Under the pieces are notes generated by a model. It worked only from the letters and a program-made list of their open reading frames with translations, was not told the DNA's origin and did no database searches. The position numbers and the translations under genes are program-made. This document shows positions 47,641 to 60,200 of a stretch of DNA of 64,000 nt, piece by piece. The number at the start of each line of letters is the position of its first letter. The first letter of the stretch is position 1. The DNA is from Acanthosepion esculentum (lineage: Eukaryota > Mollusca > Cephalopoda > Sepiida > Sepiidae): the NCBI GenBank assembly GCA_964036315.1, contig CAXIWW010000817.1, positions 3,631,501 through 3,695,500 of the forward strand, written 5' to 3'.

Positions 47641-49879
47641 TGGGGGTTCGTCTGCGTGGGAATTTCTGGGACTGTCTCCTGGGTGGGGGTCGTCTACGTG
47701 GGACGTTCTGGGACTGTCTCCGGGGTGGGGGGTCGTCTGCATGGGACTTTCTGGGACTGGGGGTCGTCTGCGTTGGACTTTCTTGGACTGGGGATCGTCT
47801 GCGTGGGACTTTGTGGGACTGGGAGTCGTCTCCGTGGAACTTTCTGGGACTGTCTCCTGGGTGGGGGGTCGTCTACGTGGGACTTTATGGGACTGTGACT
47901 CGTCTGCGTGGGACTTTCTGGGACTGGGTGTCGTCTTCGTGGGTCTTTCTGGGACTGTCTCCTGGGTGGGGAGTCGTCTGCGTGGGACTTTCTGAGACAG
48001 GGGTCCGTCTGGTGGGTCTTTCTGGGATTGTCTCCTGGGTGGGGTGTCGTCTGCGTGGGACTTTCTGGGTCTGTCTCCTGGGTGGGGGTTCGTCTTCGTG
48101 GGACTTTCTGGGACTGGGGGTCGTCTGCGTGGGACTTTCTGGGACTAGGGGTCGTCTGCGTGGGAATTTCTGAGACGGTCTCATGGATGGGGGTCGTATG
48201 CGTGGGACTTTCTGGGACTGTCCCCTGGGTGGGGGTGTCGTCTGCGTAAGACATTGTGGGACTGGGGGTCGTCTGCGTGGGACTTTCTGGGACTGTGGGT
48301 TGTCAACGTGGGACTTTCTGGGACTGTCTCCTGGGTGGGGGTCGTCTGCTTGGGACGTTCTGGGACTGTCTCCTGGGTGGGGGGTCGTCTGCATGGGACT
48401 TTCTGGGACTGGGGGTCGTCTGCGTATGACTTTCTGGGACTGTCTCCTGGGTGGGGGGTCGTCAGTTTGGGTCTTTCTGGGACTGTCTCATGGGTGGGGG
48501 GTCGTCTGCATGGGACTTTCTTGGACTGTGACTGGTCTGCGTGGGACATTCTGGGACTGGTGATCGTCTGCGTGGGACTTTCTTGTACTGTCCCTGGTTT
48601 GGGGGTCGTCTGCGTGGGACTTTCTGGGACTGGGCGTTTTCTGCATGGGACTTTCTGGGACTGTCTCCTGTGTGGGGGTTCGTCTGCGTGGGTCTTTCTG
48701 GGACTGTCTCCTGGGTGGGGGTCGTCTGCATGGGACTTTCTGGGACTGGGGTTCGTCTGCGTGGGACTTTCTGGGACTGTCTCCTGGGTGGGCGGTCATC
48801 TGCGTGGGACTTTCTGGGACTGTCTCCTGGGTGGGTGTTCGTCTGCGTGGGATTTACTGGGACTGGGGGTCGTCTGCCTGGGACTTGCTGGGACACTCTC
48901 CTGTCTGGGGTTCGTCTGCGTGGGACTTACTTGGACTGGGCGTCGTCTGCAAGGGACTTTCTTGGACTGTCTCCTGGGTGGGGGATCGTCTGCGTGGGAT
49001 TTCTGGGACTGTCTCCTGGGTGGGGTGTTGTCTGTTTAGGACTTTCTTGGACTGTCTCCTGGGTGGGGGTCTTCTGCATGGGACTTCCTAGGTCTGGGAG
49101 TCGTCTGTGTGGGACTTTCTGGGACTGGGTGTCGTCTGCGTGGGTCTTTCTGGGACTGTCTACTGGGTGGGGGTTCGTCTGCGTTGGACTTTCTGGGACT
49201 GTCTCATGCGTGGGGGTTCGTCTGCGTGGGACTTTCTGGGACTGTCTCCTGGGTGGGGGCTCGTCTGCGTGGGAATTTCTGAGTCTGTCTCCTGGGTGGG
49301 GGTCGTCAGCGTGGGTCTTTCTGTGACTGGGGGTCGTCTGCGTGGGACTTTCTGGGACTGTCTCCTGGGTGGGTGTTCGTGTGCGGGGGACTTTCTGTGA
49401 CTGGGGGTTGTCTGCTTGGGATATATGGGTCTGTCTCCTGGGTGGGGGGTCGTCTGCATGGGACTTTCTGGGACTGGGGGTCGTCTGCGTGGGATATCTG
49501 GGTCTGTCTCCTGGGTGGGGGTCGTCTGCATGGGACTTTCTGGGACTGGGGGTCGTCTGCGTGCGACTTGCTGGGATTGTCTCCTGGGTTGGGGGGGTCG
49601 TCTGCGTGCGACTTGCTGGGACTGGGGGTCGTCTGCGTGGGACTTTTTGGGACTAGGGGGTCGTCTGCGTGGGACTTTCTGGGACTCGGTGTCGTCTGCG
49701 TTGAACTTTCTGGGACTGGGGGTCGTCTGCGTGGGACTTTCTGGGACTGTCTCCTGGGTGAGGGGTCGTCTGCTTGGGACTTTGTGGGACTGGGGGTCGT
49801 CTGCGTGGGACTTTCTGGGAGTGGGTGTCGTCTGCGTGGGACTTTCTGGGACTGTCTCCTGGGTGGGGGGTCGTCTGTG
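47634..49879 (+). repeat. Minisatellite E (GT-rich, 31- and 42/43-bp units)
   Basis: About 60 units share GGGACTTTCTGGGACTG and TCGTCTGCGTGG. Long units (42-43 bp) contain an extra TCTCCTGGGTG segment; short units (31 bp, for example 48,111 to 48,142) lack it. The two lengths are interspersed without a fixed order that I could see. The plus strand is strongly enriched in G and T, with runs of 3-7 G in every unit. The array contains the longest stop-free frames of the window (261 codons, 48,254-49,039 and 48,541-49,326), plus long Pro/Arg-rich frames on the other strand. These follow from composition and I do not call genes. Confidence 0.92.
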
Positions 49880-49886
49880 TCGAAAA
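49871..49886. other. Junction of minisatellite E with inverted satellite C
   Basis: GGTCGTCTG of E continues as TGTGTCGAAAAAACTT, which is inverted C. TGTGTCG or part of it could be common to both sides (E has CTGCGTGG, inverted C has TGTGTCGAAA). Confidence 0.8.
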
Positions 49887-51765
49887 AACTTTTGTAATTA
49901 TGGATAAGGCAAGAAATTTCCGACAATTGGACACCAATATTTTGTGGATTCTATAAAAAGGAAAAATTAGAAATGCATTCTTATTGTGCACACTGGTCGC
50001 TGTAAATTGTCAGACGACATACCGAACACATGGTGACAGCTGTATTTTTTACTATCTGAGCAAATGAAATATCACTGTATACACAGACAAATCAAATAAT
50101 TGCACACAATTTGATACACATTTTGAAAATATTTCTTTTACTGGAAAAAAGTTATAAACAAGTGAAATATGACTGATTTCACAGTTTAGGGTCGCGTGAC
50201 AATTTCCGCAAATGAGCTAACACAAGTCCCCATACCGTTGAATTTCGCCTCGACTCTATTCAACGTGTCGAAGAACTTTTGTAATTATGGATAAGGTAAG
50301 AAATTCTCGACAATTGGACGCCAATATTTTGTGGATTCGATAGAAAGGAAAAATTAGAAATGCAGTCTTATTGTGCACACTGGAATTCGGACGCTGTAAA
50401 TTGTCAGACGACATACGGCGCACATGGTGAAAGCTGTCCTTTTTACTATCTGAGCAAATGAAAAATCCCTGTAAACATAGACAAATCAAATAATTGTACA
50501 CAATTTTATACCCATTTTGAAAATATTTCTTTTACTGGAAAAATTTATAAACAAGTGAAATATGACTGATTTCCCAGTTTAGGGCCGCATGACAATTTCC
50601 CCATATAAGCTAACACAAGTCCCCAAACCGTAGAATTTCGCCTCGACTCTATTCAACGTGTCGAAAATTTTTGTAATTATGGATAAGGTAAGAAATTCCC
50701 GACAATTGGACACCAATATTTTGTGGATTCGATAAAATAGAAAAATTAGAAATGCAGTCTTATTGTGCACACTGGAAATCGGACGCTGTAAATTGTCTGA
50801 CGACTTACCGCGCACATGCTGAAAGCTGTACTTTTTGCTATCTGAGTAAATGAAAAATCCCTGTATACATAGACAAATCAAATAATTGCACACAATTTGA
50901 TACCCATTTTGAAAATATTTCTTTTACTTGATAAAAGTTATAAACAAGTGAAATATGACTGATTTCCCAGTTTAGGGCCGCATGAGAATTTCCGCAAATG
51001 AGCTAACACAATTCCCCATAACGTTGAATTTCGCCTCGACTCTATTCAATGTGTCGAAAAAACTTGTGTAATCATGGATAAGGCAAAAAATTCCCGACAA
51101 TTGGAAAACAATATTTTGAGGATTCTTTAAAAAGGAAAAATTAGAAATGCAGTCTTATTGTTCACACTGGAATTCGGAAACTGTAAATTGTCAGACGACA
51201 TACCGCGCACCTGGTGAAAGCTGTCCTTTTTACTATCTGACCAAATATAAAATCCCTGCATACATAGACCAATCAAATAATTGCACACCATCTGATATTC
51301 ATTTTGAAAATATTTTATTTTACTGGAAAAAAGTTATGAACAAGTGGATATGACTGATTTCCCAGTTTAGGGCCGCATGACAATTTCCGAAAATGAGCTA
51401 ACACAGGTCCCCATACCGTTGAATTACGCCTCGACTCTATTCAAGATGTCGAAAAAACTTCTTTAATTAGGGATAAGGTAAGAATTTCCCGACAATTGGA
51501 CAGCAATATTTTGTGGATTCTATAAAGGGGAAAAATTAGAAATGCAGTCTTATTGTGCACACTGGAATTCGGACGAAAAATATTTCTTTAATGGAAAAAG
51601 TTATAAACAAGTGAAATATGACTGATTTCCCTGTTTAGGGCTGCATAACAATTTCCGTAAATGAGCTAACACAAGCCCCATACCGTTGAATTTCGGCTCC
51701 ACTCTATTCAAGGTGTCGAAAAACGTTTGAACTTATGGATAAGGTAAGAAATTCCCGACAATTGG
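49877..51765 (-). repeat. Satellite C, inverted block
   Basis: Monomer ends, marked by GACAATTGG, fall at 49,930, 50,317, 50,709, 51,104, 51,499 and 51,765. This gives a partial first piece, four full monomers of 387, 392, 395 and 395 bp, and a last monomer of 266 bp. The last one has lost about 126 bp at about 51,575, where GAATTCGGACG joins AAAAATATTTC. In the first full monomer the usual AATTCGGAC before GCTGTAAATTG is missing near 49,998. The block is flanked by E on the left and inverted B on the right. Confidence 0.92.
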
Positions 51766-51775
51766 ACACCAACAG
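51757..51775. other. B|C junction, copy 2 (inverted)
   Basis: GACAATTGGACACC of inverted C runs into AACAGATCAGAGG of inverted B. It is the reverse complement of the junction at 63,112. Reading outward from both junctions, 189 bp on the C side and about 31 bp on the B side are identical by eye. Confidence 0.9.
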
Positions 51776-54664
51776 ATCAGAGGCCATGCTGCTGGACGTA
51801 GTCTAACATCTTACATTAGACGCTCAAATATGGACGGGAAACCAACAGATCAGAGGCCATGCTGCTGGCCGTAGTTCATCTTTTTACATTAGACGCTCAA
51901 ATATGCGCCATAAACCAACAGATCAGAATCATGGCTGCTGGACGTAGTGTATCATCTCACACAAGACGCTCAAATATGGACCGGAAGCTAACAGGTCAGA
52001 GGCCATGCTGCTGGACGTAGTCTAAGATCTTACATTGGAGGCTCAAATATGGACCGGAAACCAACAGGACAAAGGCCATGCTGCTGGGCGTAGTTGATCT
52101 TTTTACATTAGACGCTCAAATATGCACGAGAAACCAGGAGACCAGAATCATGGCTGCTGGACGTGGTGTATCATTTTACACAAACGCTCAAATATCGAAC
52201 GAAAGCCAACTGGTCAGAGGCCATGCTGCTGGTCGTAGTCAAAAATATTACATTAGACGCTCAAATATTGACCGGAAACCAACAGATCAGAGGCCATGCT
52301 GCTGGACGTAGTTTATCTTTTTACATTAGACGCTAAATATGCACCAGAAACCAAGATATCAGAAACAGGGCTGCTGGACGTAGTGTATCATCTTACACAA
52401 GACGCTCAAATATGGACCGGAAGCCAACAGGTCAGAGGCTATGCTGCTGGTCGTAGTCTAAAATCTTACATTAGACACTCAAATATGGACCAGAAACCAA
52501 TAGATCAGAGGCCATGCTGCTCGACGTATGTTATCTTTTTACATTAGACGTTCAAATATGCACCATAAACCAAGAAAACACAAACAGGGCTACTGGACGT
52601 AGTGTTTCATCTTACACAAGACGTTCAAATATGAACCGTAAGCCAACAGGTCAGAGGCCATGCTACTGGACGTAGTCTAACATCTTACATTAGACGCTTA
52701 AATGTTGACCGGAAAACAACAGATCAGAGGACATGCTGCTGGTCGTAGTTTATCTTTTTACATTAGACGCTCAAGTATGCAACAGAAACCAACAGATCAG
52801 AAACGGGGCTGCTGGACGTAGTGTATCATCTTACACAAGACGCTCAAATATGGACCGGAAGCCAACAGGTCAGAGGCTATGCTGCTGGTTGTAGTCTAAA
52901 ATCTTACATTAGCCGCTCAAATATGGATCGAAAAACAACAGGTCAGAGGCCATGCTGCTGGACGTAGTTTATCTTTTTCCATTAGACGCTCAAATATGCA
53001 CCAGAAACCAACAGATCAGAATCATGGCTGCTGGACGTAGTGTATCATCTTACACAAGACACTCAAATATCGACCGGAACCCTACAGGTCAGAGGCCATG
53101 CTGCTGGACGTAGTCTAAGATCTTACAATGGAGGCTCAAATATGGACCGGAAACCAACAGAACAACGGCCATGCTGCTGGACGTAGTCTAAAATCTTACA
53201 TCAGACGCTCAGATATGGACGGGAAACCAACAGATCAGAGGCCATGCTGCTGGACGTACTTTATCTTTTAACATTAGACGCTCAAATATGCACCAGAAAC
53301 CAAGAGATCAGAAACAGGTCTGCTGGACGTAGTGTATCACCTCACACAAAACGCTCAAATATGGACCGGAAGCCAACAGGTCAGAGGACATGCTGCTGGA
53401 CGTATTCTAAAATCGTACATTAGCCGCTCATATATGGATCGAAAACCAACAGGACAGAGGCCATGCTGCAGGACGTAGTTTATCTTTTTACATTAGACGC
53501 TCAAATATGCATCAGAAACCAAGAGATCAGAAACAGGGCTGCTGGACGTAGTGTATAATCTTACACAAAACGGTCAAATATGGACCGGAAGCCAACAGGT
53601 CAGAGGCCGTGCTGCAGGACGTAGTCTAAAATCTTACATTAGACGCTCAAATATGGACCGGAAACCAACAGATCAGAGGCCATGCTGCTGGACGTAGTAT
53701 ATCTTTTTACATTAGACGCTCAAATATGCACCAGAAACCAAGAGATCAGAAACAGGGCTGCTGGACGTTGTATATCATCTTACACAAGACGCTCAAATAT
53801 TGACCGGAAGCCAAGAGGTCAGAGGCCATGCTGCTGGACGTAGTGTAATATCTTACATTAGACGCTCAAATATGGACCGGAAACCAACAGATCAGAGGCC
53901 ATGCTGCTGGACGTAGTTTATCTTTTTACATTAGAGGCTCAAATATGCACCAGAAACCAACAGATCAGAATCATCGCTGCTGGACGTAGTGTATCATCTT
54001 ACACAAGACGCTCAAATATCGACCGGAAACCTACAGGTCAGAGGCCATGCTGCTGGACGTAGTCTAAAATCTTACATTAGATGCTCAAATATGGAGGTTA
54101 AACCAACAGATCAGCGGCTATGCTGCTGGACGTACTTTATCTTTTAACATTAGACGCTCAAATATGCACCAGAAACCAACAGGTCATAGGCCATGCTGCT
54201 GGACGTAGTTTATCTTTTTACATTAAACGCTCAAATATGCACCAGAGACCAAGAGATCAGAATCAGGGCTGCTGGACGTAGTGTATCATCTTACACAAGA
54301 GGCTCAAATATGGACCGGAAGCCAACAGGTCAGAGGCCATGCTGCTGGAGGTAATCTAAAATCTTACATTAGACGCTCAAATATGGATCGGAAACAAACA
54401 GATCAGAGGCCATGCTGCTGGACGTAGTTTATCTTTTTACATTAGACGCTCAAATATGCACCAGAAACCAACAGATCAGAGACAGGGCTGCTGGACGTAA
54501 GCCAAGAGGTCAGAGTCCATGCTGCTGGGCGTAGTCTAAAATCTTGCATTAGATGCTCAAATATGGACCGGAAACCACCAGATCAGAGGCCATGCTGCTG
54601 GACGTAGTTTATCTTTTACATTAGACGGTTAAATATGCACCAGAAACCAACAGATCAGAAACAG
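51766..54664 (-). repeat. Satellite B, inverted block
   Basis: About 40 monomers of 73 bp lie on the opposite strand, mostly in the 219-bp trimer order. An unusual monomer group (ACACAAACGCTCAAATATCG and GCCAACTGGTCAGAGG) at about 52,170-52,220 is matched inverted at about 62,880-62,925. Here it lies one trimer farther from the C junction. Near 54,499 a monomer is broken (CTGGACGTA then AGCCAAGAGG), with loss of about 40 bp. No gene is supported. Confidence 0.94.
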
Positions 54665-54675
54665 GTCCATATTTG
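54655..54675. other. Orientation switch in satellite B (- to +)
   Basis: Inverted B ending ACAGATCAGAAACAGGT meets forward B beginning CCATATTTGAGCGTC. CAGGTCC could belong to either side. The units on the two sides are different subtypes and not mirror images. Confidence 0.85.
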
Positions 54676-55600
54676 AGCGTCTAATATAAGATTTTAGACT
54701 ACGTCCAGCAGCATAGCCTCTGACCTGTTGGCTTCCGGTCCATATTTGAGCATCTTGTGTAAGATGATACACTACGTCCAGCAGCCCTGTTTCTGATCTC
54801 TTGGTTTCTGGCGCATATTTGAGCGTCTAATGTAAAAAGATAAACTACGACCAGCAGCATGGCCTCTGATCTGTTGGTTTCCGGTTAGTATTTGAGCGTC
54901 TAATGTAAGATTTTAGACTACGTCCAGCAGCATGGACTCTGACCTCTTGGCTTCCGGTTCATATTTGTGCGTCTTGTGTAAGATGATACACTATGTCCAG
55001 CAGCCATGATTCTGATCTATTGGTTTCTGGTGCATATTTGAGAATCTAATATAAGATTTTCGACTACATCCAGCAGCATAGCCTCTGACCTGTTCGCTTC
55101 CGGTCCATATTTGAGCGTCTTGTGTAAGATGATACAATACATCCAGCAGACCTGTTACTGATCTCGTGATTTCTCGTGCATATTTGAGCGTCTAATGAAA
55201 AAAAATACACAACGCCCAGCAGCATGGCCTCTGATCTGTTGGTTTCCGTTCCATATTTGAGCCTCTAATGTAAGATTTTAGACTACGACCAGCAGCATGG
55301 ACTCTGACCTCTTGGCTTCCGGTCCATATTTGAGCGTCTTGTGTAAGATGATACACTAGGCCCAGCAGCCCTGTTTCTGATCTCTTGGTTTCTGGTGCAT
55401 ATTTGAGCGTCTAATGTAAAAAGATAAACTACGTCCAGCAGAATGGCTTGTGATCTGTTGGTTTCCGGTCCATATTTGAGCGTCTAATGTAAGATTTTAG
55501 AATACGTCCAGCAGCATGGCCTCTGAACTCTTGGTTTCCGGTCCGTATTTGAGCGTCTTGTCTATATGATACACAACGTCCAGCAGCCCTGTTTCTGATC
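54665..55600 (+). repeat. Satellite B larger duplicate, copy 1
   Basis: Landmarks GGTTAGTATTTGAG (54,883), GAGAATCTAATATAAG (55,040), CTCGTGATTTCTCGTGC (55,163), CAGAATGGC (55,441) and CTTGTCTATATGATAC (55,557) recur at 56,486, 56,643, 56,766, 57,044 and 57,160. The offset is 1,603 bp for each pair that I computed exactly. That is 22 monomers less three bases. Confidence 0.85.
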
Positions 55601-56267
55601 TCTTGGTTTATGGTGCATATTTGAGCGTCTAATGTAAAAAGATAATCTACGTCCAGCAGCATGGCCTCTGATCTGTTGGTTTCCGGTCCATATTTGAGCG
55701 TCTAATGTAAGATTTTAGACTACGTCCAGCAGCATGGCCTCTGACCTGTTGGCTTCAGGTCCATATTTGACCGTCTTGTGTAAGATGATACACTACGTCC
55801 AGCAGCCATGATTCTGATCTGTTGGTTTCTGGTGCATATTTGAGCGTCTAATGTAAAGATATACTACAACCAGCAGCATGGCCTCTGATCTGTTGGTTTC
55901 CGGTCCATATTTGAGCGTCTAATATAAGATTTTAGACTACGTCCATCAGCATAGCCTCTGACCTTTTGGCTTCCGGTCCATATTTGAGCGTCTTGTGTAA
56001 GATGATACACTACGTCCAGCAGCCCTGTTTCTGATCTCTTGGTTTCTGGTGCATATTTGAGCGTCTAATGTAAAAAGATATACTACGTCCAGCAGCATGG
56101 CCGCTGATCTGTTGGTTTTCGGTCCATATTTGAGCGTCTAATATAAGATTTTAGACTACGTCCAGCAGCATAGCCTCTGACCTGTTGGCTTCCGGTCCAT
56201 ATTTGAGCGTCTTGTGTAAGATGATACACTACATCCAGCAGCCCTGTTTCTGATCTCTTGGTTTCTG

Positions 56268-57203
56268 GTGCATATTTGAGCGTCTAATATAAGATTTTAG
56301 ACTACGTCCAGCAGCATAGCCTCTGACCTGTTGGCTTCCGGTCCATATTTGAGCATCTTGTGTAAGATGATACACTACGTCCAGCAGCCCTGTTTCTGAT
56401 CTCTTGGTTTCTGGTGTATATTTGAGCGTCTAATGTAAAAAGATAAACTACGACCAGCAGCATGGCCTCTGATCTGTTGGTTTCCGGTTAGTATTTGAGC
56501 GTCTAATGTAAGATTTTAGACTACGTCCAGCAGCATGGACTCTGACCTCTTGGCTTCCGGTTCATATTTGTGCGTCTTGTGTAAGATGATACACTATGTC
56601 CAGCAGCCATCATTCTGATCTATTGGTTTCTGGTGCATATTTGAGAATCTAATATAAGATTTTAGACTAGGTCCAGCAGCATAGCCTCTGACCTGTTGGC
56701 TTCCTGTCCATATTTGAGCGTCTTGTGTAAGATGATACACTACATCCAGCAGCCCTGTTTCTGATCTCGTGATTTCTCGTGCATATTTGAGCGTCTAATG
56801 AAAAAAGATACACTACGCCCAGCAGCATGGCCTCTGATCTGTTGGTTTCCGGTCCATATTTGAGCCTCTAATGTAAGATTTTAGACTACGACCAGCAGTA
56901 TGGACTCTGACCTCTTGGCTTCCGGTCCATATTTGAGCGTCTTGTGTAAGATGATACACTACATCCAGCAGCCCTGTTTCTGATCTCTTGGTTTCTGGTG
57001 CATATTTGAGCGTCTAATGTAAAAAGATAAACTACGTCCAGCAGAATGGCCTGTGATCTGTTGGTTTCCGGTCCATATTTGAGCGTCTAATGTAAGATTT
57101 TAGACTACGTCCAGCAGCATGGCCTCTGAACTCTTGGTTTCCGGTCCGTATTTGAGCGTCTTGTCTATATGATACACAACGTCCAGCAGCCCTGTTTCTG
57201 ATC
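56268..57203 (+). repeat. Satellite B larger duplicate, copy 2
   Basis: This is the partner of 54,665-55,600. Homology in this detail ends near 57,200, where this copy has GATCACTCGG and GATGAAGTACG. Those two variants recur together at about 60,693-60,745, so the end of this copy is shared with a third place. Confidence 0.85.
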
Positions 57204-60200
57204 ACTCGGTTTCTGGTGCATATTTGAGCGTCTAATGTAAAAAGATGAAGTACGTCCAGCAGCATGGCCTCTGACCTGTTGGCTTCCGGACCATATCTGA
57301 GCGTCTTGTATAAGATGATACACTAAGTCTAGCAGCCATGATTCTGATCTGTTGGTTTCTGTTGCATATTTGAGCGTCTAATGTAAAAAGATAAACTACG
57401 TCCAGCAGCATGGGCTCTGATCTGCTGGATTCCGGTCCATATTTGAGAGTCTAATGTAAGATTTTAGACTACGTCCAGCAGCATGGCCTCTGACCTGTAT
57501 GTTTCCGGTCGATATTTGAGCGTCTTGTGTAAGATGATACACTACGTCCAGCAGCGATGATTCTGATCTGTTGGTTTCTGATGCATATTTGAGCGTCTAA
57601 TGTAAAAAGAGAAACTACGTCCAGCAGCATGGCCTCTGATCTGTTGGATTCCGGTCCATATTTGAGCGTTTAATGTAAAAGGTAAACTACGTCCAGCAGC
57701 ATGGCCTCTGATCTGTTGGTTTCCGGACCATATTTGAGCGTCTTATGTAAGATGATACACTACGTCCAGCAGCCCTCTTTCTGATCTCTTGGTTTCCTGT
57801 GCATATTTGAGCGTCTAATGTAAAAAGATGAACTACGCCCAGCAGCATGGCCTCTGATCTGTTGGTTTCCGATCCATATTTGAGCGTCTAATGTAACATT
57901 TTAGCCTACGCCCAGCAGCATGGCCTCTGACCAGTTGGCTTCCGGACCATATCTGAGCGTCTTGTGTAAGATGATACACTACGTCTAGCAGCCATGATTC
58001 TGATCTGTTGGTTTCTGGTGCATATTTGAGCGTCTAATGTAAAAAGATAAACTACGCCCAGCAGCATGGCCTCTGATCTGTTGGTTTCCGGTCCGTATTT
58101 GTGCGTCTTGTGTATATGATACACAACGTCCAGCAGCCCTGTTTCTGATCTCTTGGTTTCTGGTGCATATATGAGCGTCTAATGCAAAAAGTTAATCTAC
58201 GTCCAGCAGCATGGCCTCTGACCTGTTGGCTTCCGGTCCATATTTGAGCGTCTTCTGTAAGATGATACACTACGTCCAGCAGACCTGTTTCTGATCTCTT
58301 GTTTTCTGGTGCATATTTGAGCGTATAAAGTAAAAAGATGAAGTACGTCCAGCAGCATGGCCTCTGACCTGTTGGCTTCCGGACCATATCTGAGCGTCTT
58401 GTGTAAGATGATACACTACGTCTAGCAGCCATGATTCTGATCTGTTGGTTTCTGTTGCATATTTGAGCGTCTAATGTAAAGATATACTACAACCATGGCC
58501 TCTGATCTGTTGGTTTCCGGTCTATATTTGAGCGTCTAATATAAGATTTTAGACTACGTCCAGCAGCATAGCCTTTGACCTGTTGGCTTCCGGTCCATAT
58601 TTGAGCGTCTTGTGTAAGATGATACACTACGTCTAGCAGCAATGAATCTGATCTGTTGGTTTCTGGTGCATATTTGAGCGTCTAATGTAAAAAGATAAAC
58701 TACGTCCAGCAGCATGGCCTCTGATCTGTTGGTTTCCGGTCCATATTTGAGCGTCTAATGTAAGATTTTAGATTACGTCCAGCAGCATGGCCTCTGACCT
58801 GTTGGCTTCCGGTCAATATTTGAGCGTCTTGTGTAAGATGATACACTACGTCCAGCAGACCTGTTTCTGATCTCTTGGTTTCTGGTGCATATTTGAGCGT
58901 CTAATGTAAAAAGATATACTACGTCCAGCAGCAGGGCCTCTGATCTGTTGGTTTCCGGTCCATATTTGATCGTCTAATATAAGATTTTAGACTACGTCCA
59001 GCAGCATAGCCTCTGACCTGTTGGCTTCCGGTCCATATTTGAGCGTCTTGTGTAAGATGATACACTACTTCCATCAGCTCTGTTTCTGATCTCTTGGTTT
59101 CTGGTGCATATTTGAGCGTCTAATGTAAAAAGATAAACTACGTCCAGCAGAATGGCCTCTGATCTGTTGGTTTCCGGTCCATATTTGAGCGTCTAATGTA
59201 AGATTTTAGTGTTCGTCCAGCAGCATGGCCTCTGACCTGTTGGCTTCCGGACCATATCTGAGCGTCTTGTGTAAGATGATACACTACGTCTAGCAGCCCC
59301 GTTTCTGATCTCTTGGTTTCTGGTGCATATTTGAGCTTCTAATATAAGATATTAGACTACGTCCAGCAGCATAGCCTCTGACCTGTTGGCTTCCGGTCCA
59401 TATTTGAGCATCTTGCGTAAGATGATACACTACGTCCAGCAGCCCTGTTTCTGATCTCTTGGTTTCTGGTTCATATTTGAGCGTCTAATGTAAAATGATA
59501 AACTACGACCAGCAGAATGGCCTCTGATCTTTTGGTTTCCGGTCCATATTTGAGCGTCTAATGTAAGATTTTAGACTACGTCCAGCAGCATGGCCTCTGA
59601 CCTGTTGGCTTCCGGTCCATATCTGAGCGTCTTGTGTAAGATGATACACTACGTCCAGCAGCCCTGTTTCTGATCTCTTGGTTTCTGGTGCATATTTGAG
59701 CGTCTAATGTAAAAAGATAAACTACGTCCAGCAGCATGGCCTCTGATCTGTTGGCTTCCGGTCCATATTTGAGCGTCTTGTGTAAGATGATACACTACGC
59801 CCATCAGCTCTGTTTCTGATCTCTTGGTTTCTGGTGCATATTTGAGCGTCTAATGTAAAAAGATAAACTACGTCCAGCAGAATAGCCTGTGATCTGATGG
59901 TTTCCGGTCCATATTTGAGCGTCTAATGTAAGATTTTAGACTACGTCCAGCAGCATGGCCTCTGACCTGTTGGCTTCCGGACCATATCTGAGCGTCTTGT
60001 GTAAGATGATACGCTACGTCTAGCAGCCATGATTCTGATCTGTAGGTTTCTGTTGCATATTTGAGCGTCTAATGTAAAAAGATAAACTACGACCAGCAGC
60101 ATGGCCTCTGATCTGTTGGTTTCCGGTCCATATTTGAGCGTCTAATGTAAGATTTTAGACTACGTCCAGCAGCATGGCCTCTGAACTCTTGGTTTCCGGT

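Noticed and set aside
48254..49326. Two overlapping 261-codon frames in minisatellite E, the longest in the window, and Pro/Arg-rich frames on the other strand
   Set aside because: The array is G/T-rich and nearly free of stops in all frames. Unit lengths of 31 and 43 bp shift the frame, so no protein repeat is maintained, and no start region or flanking gene structure is visible.
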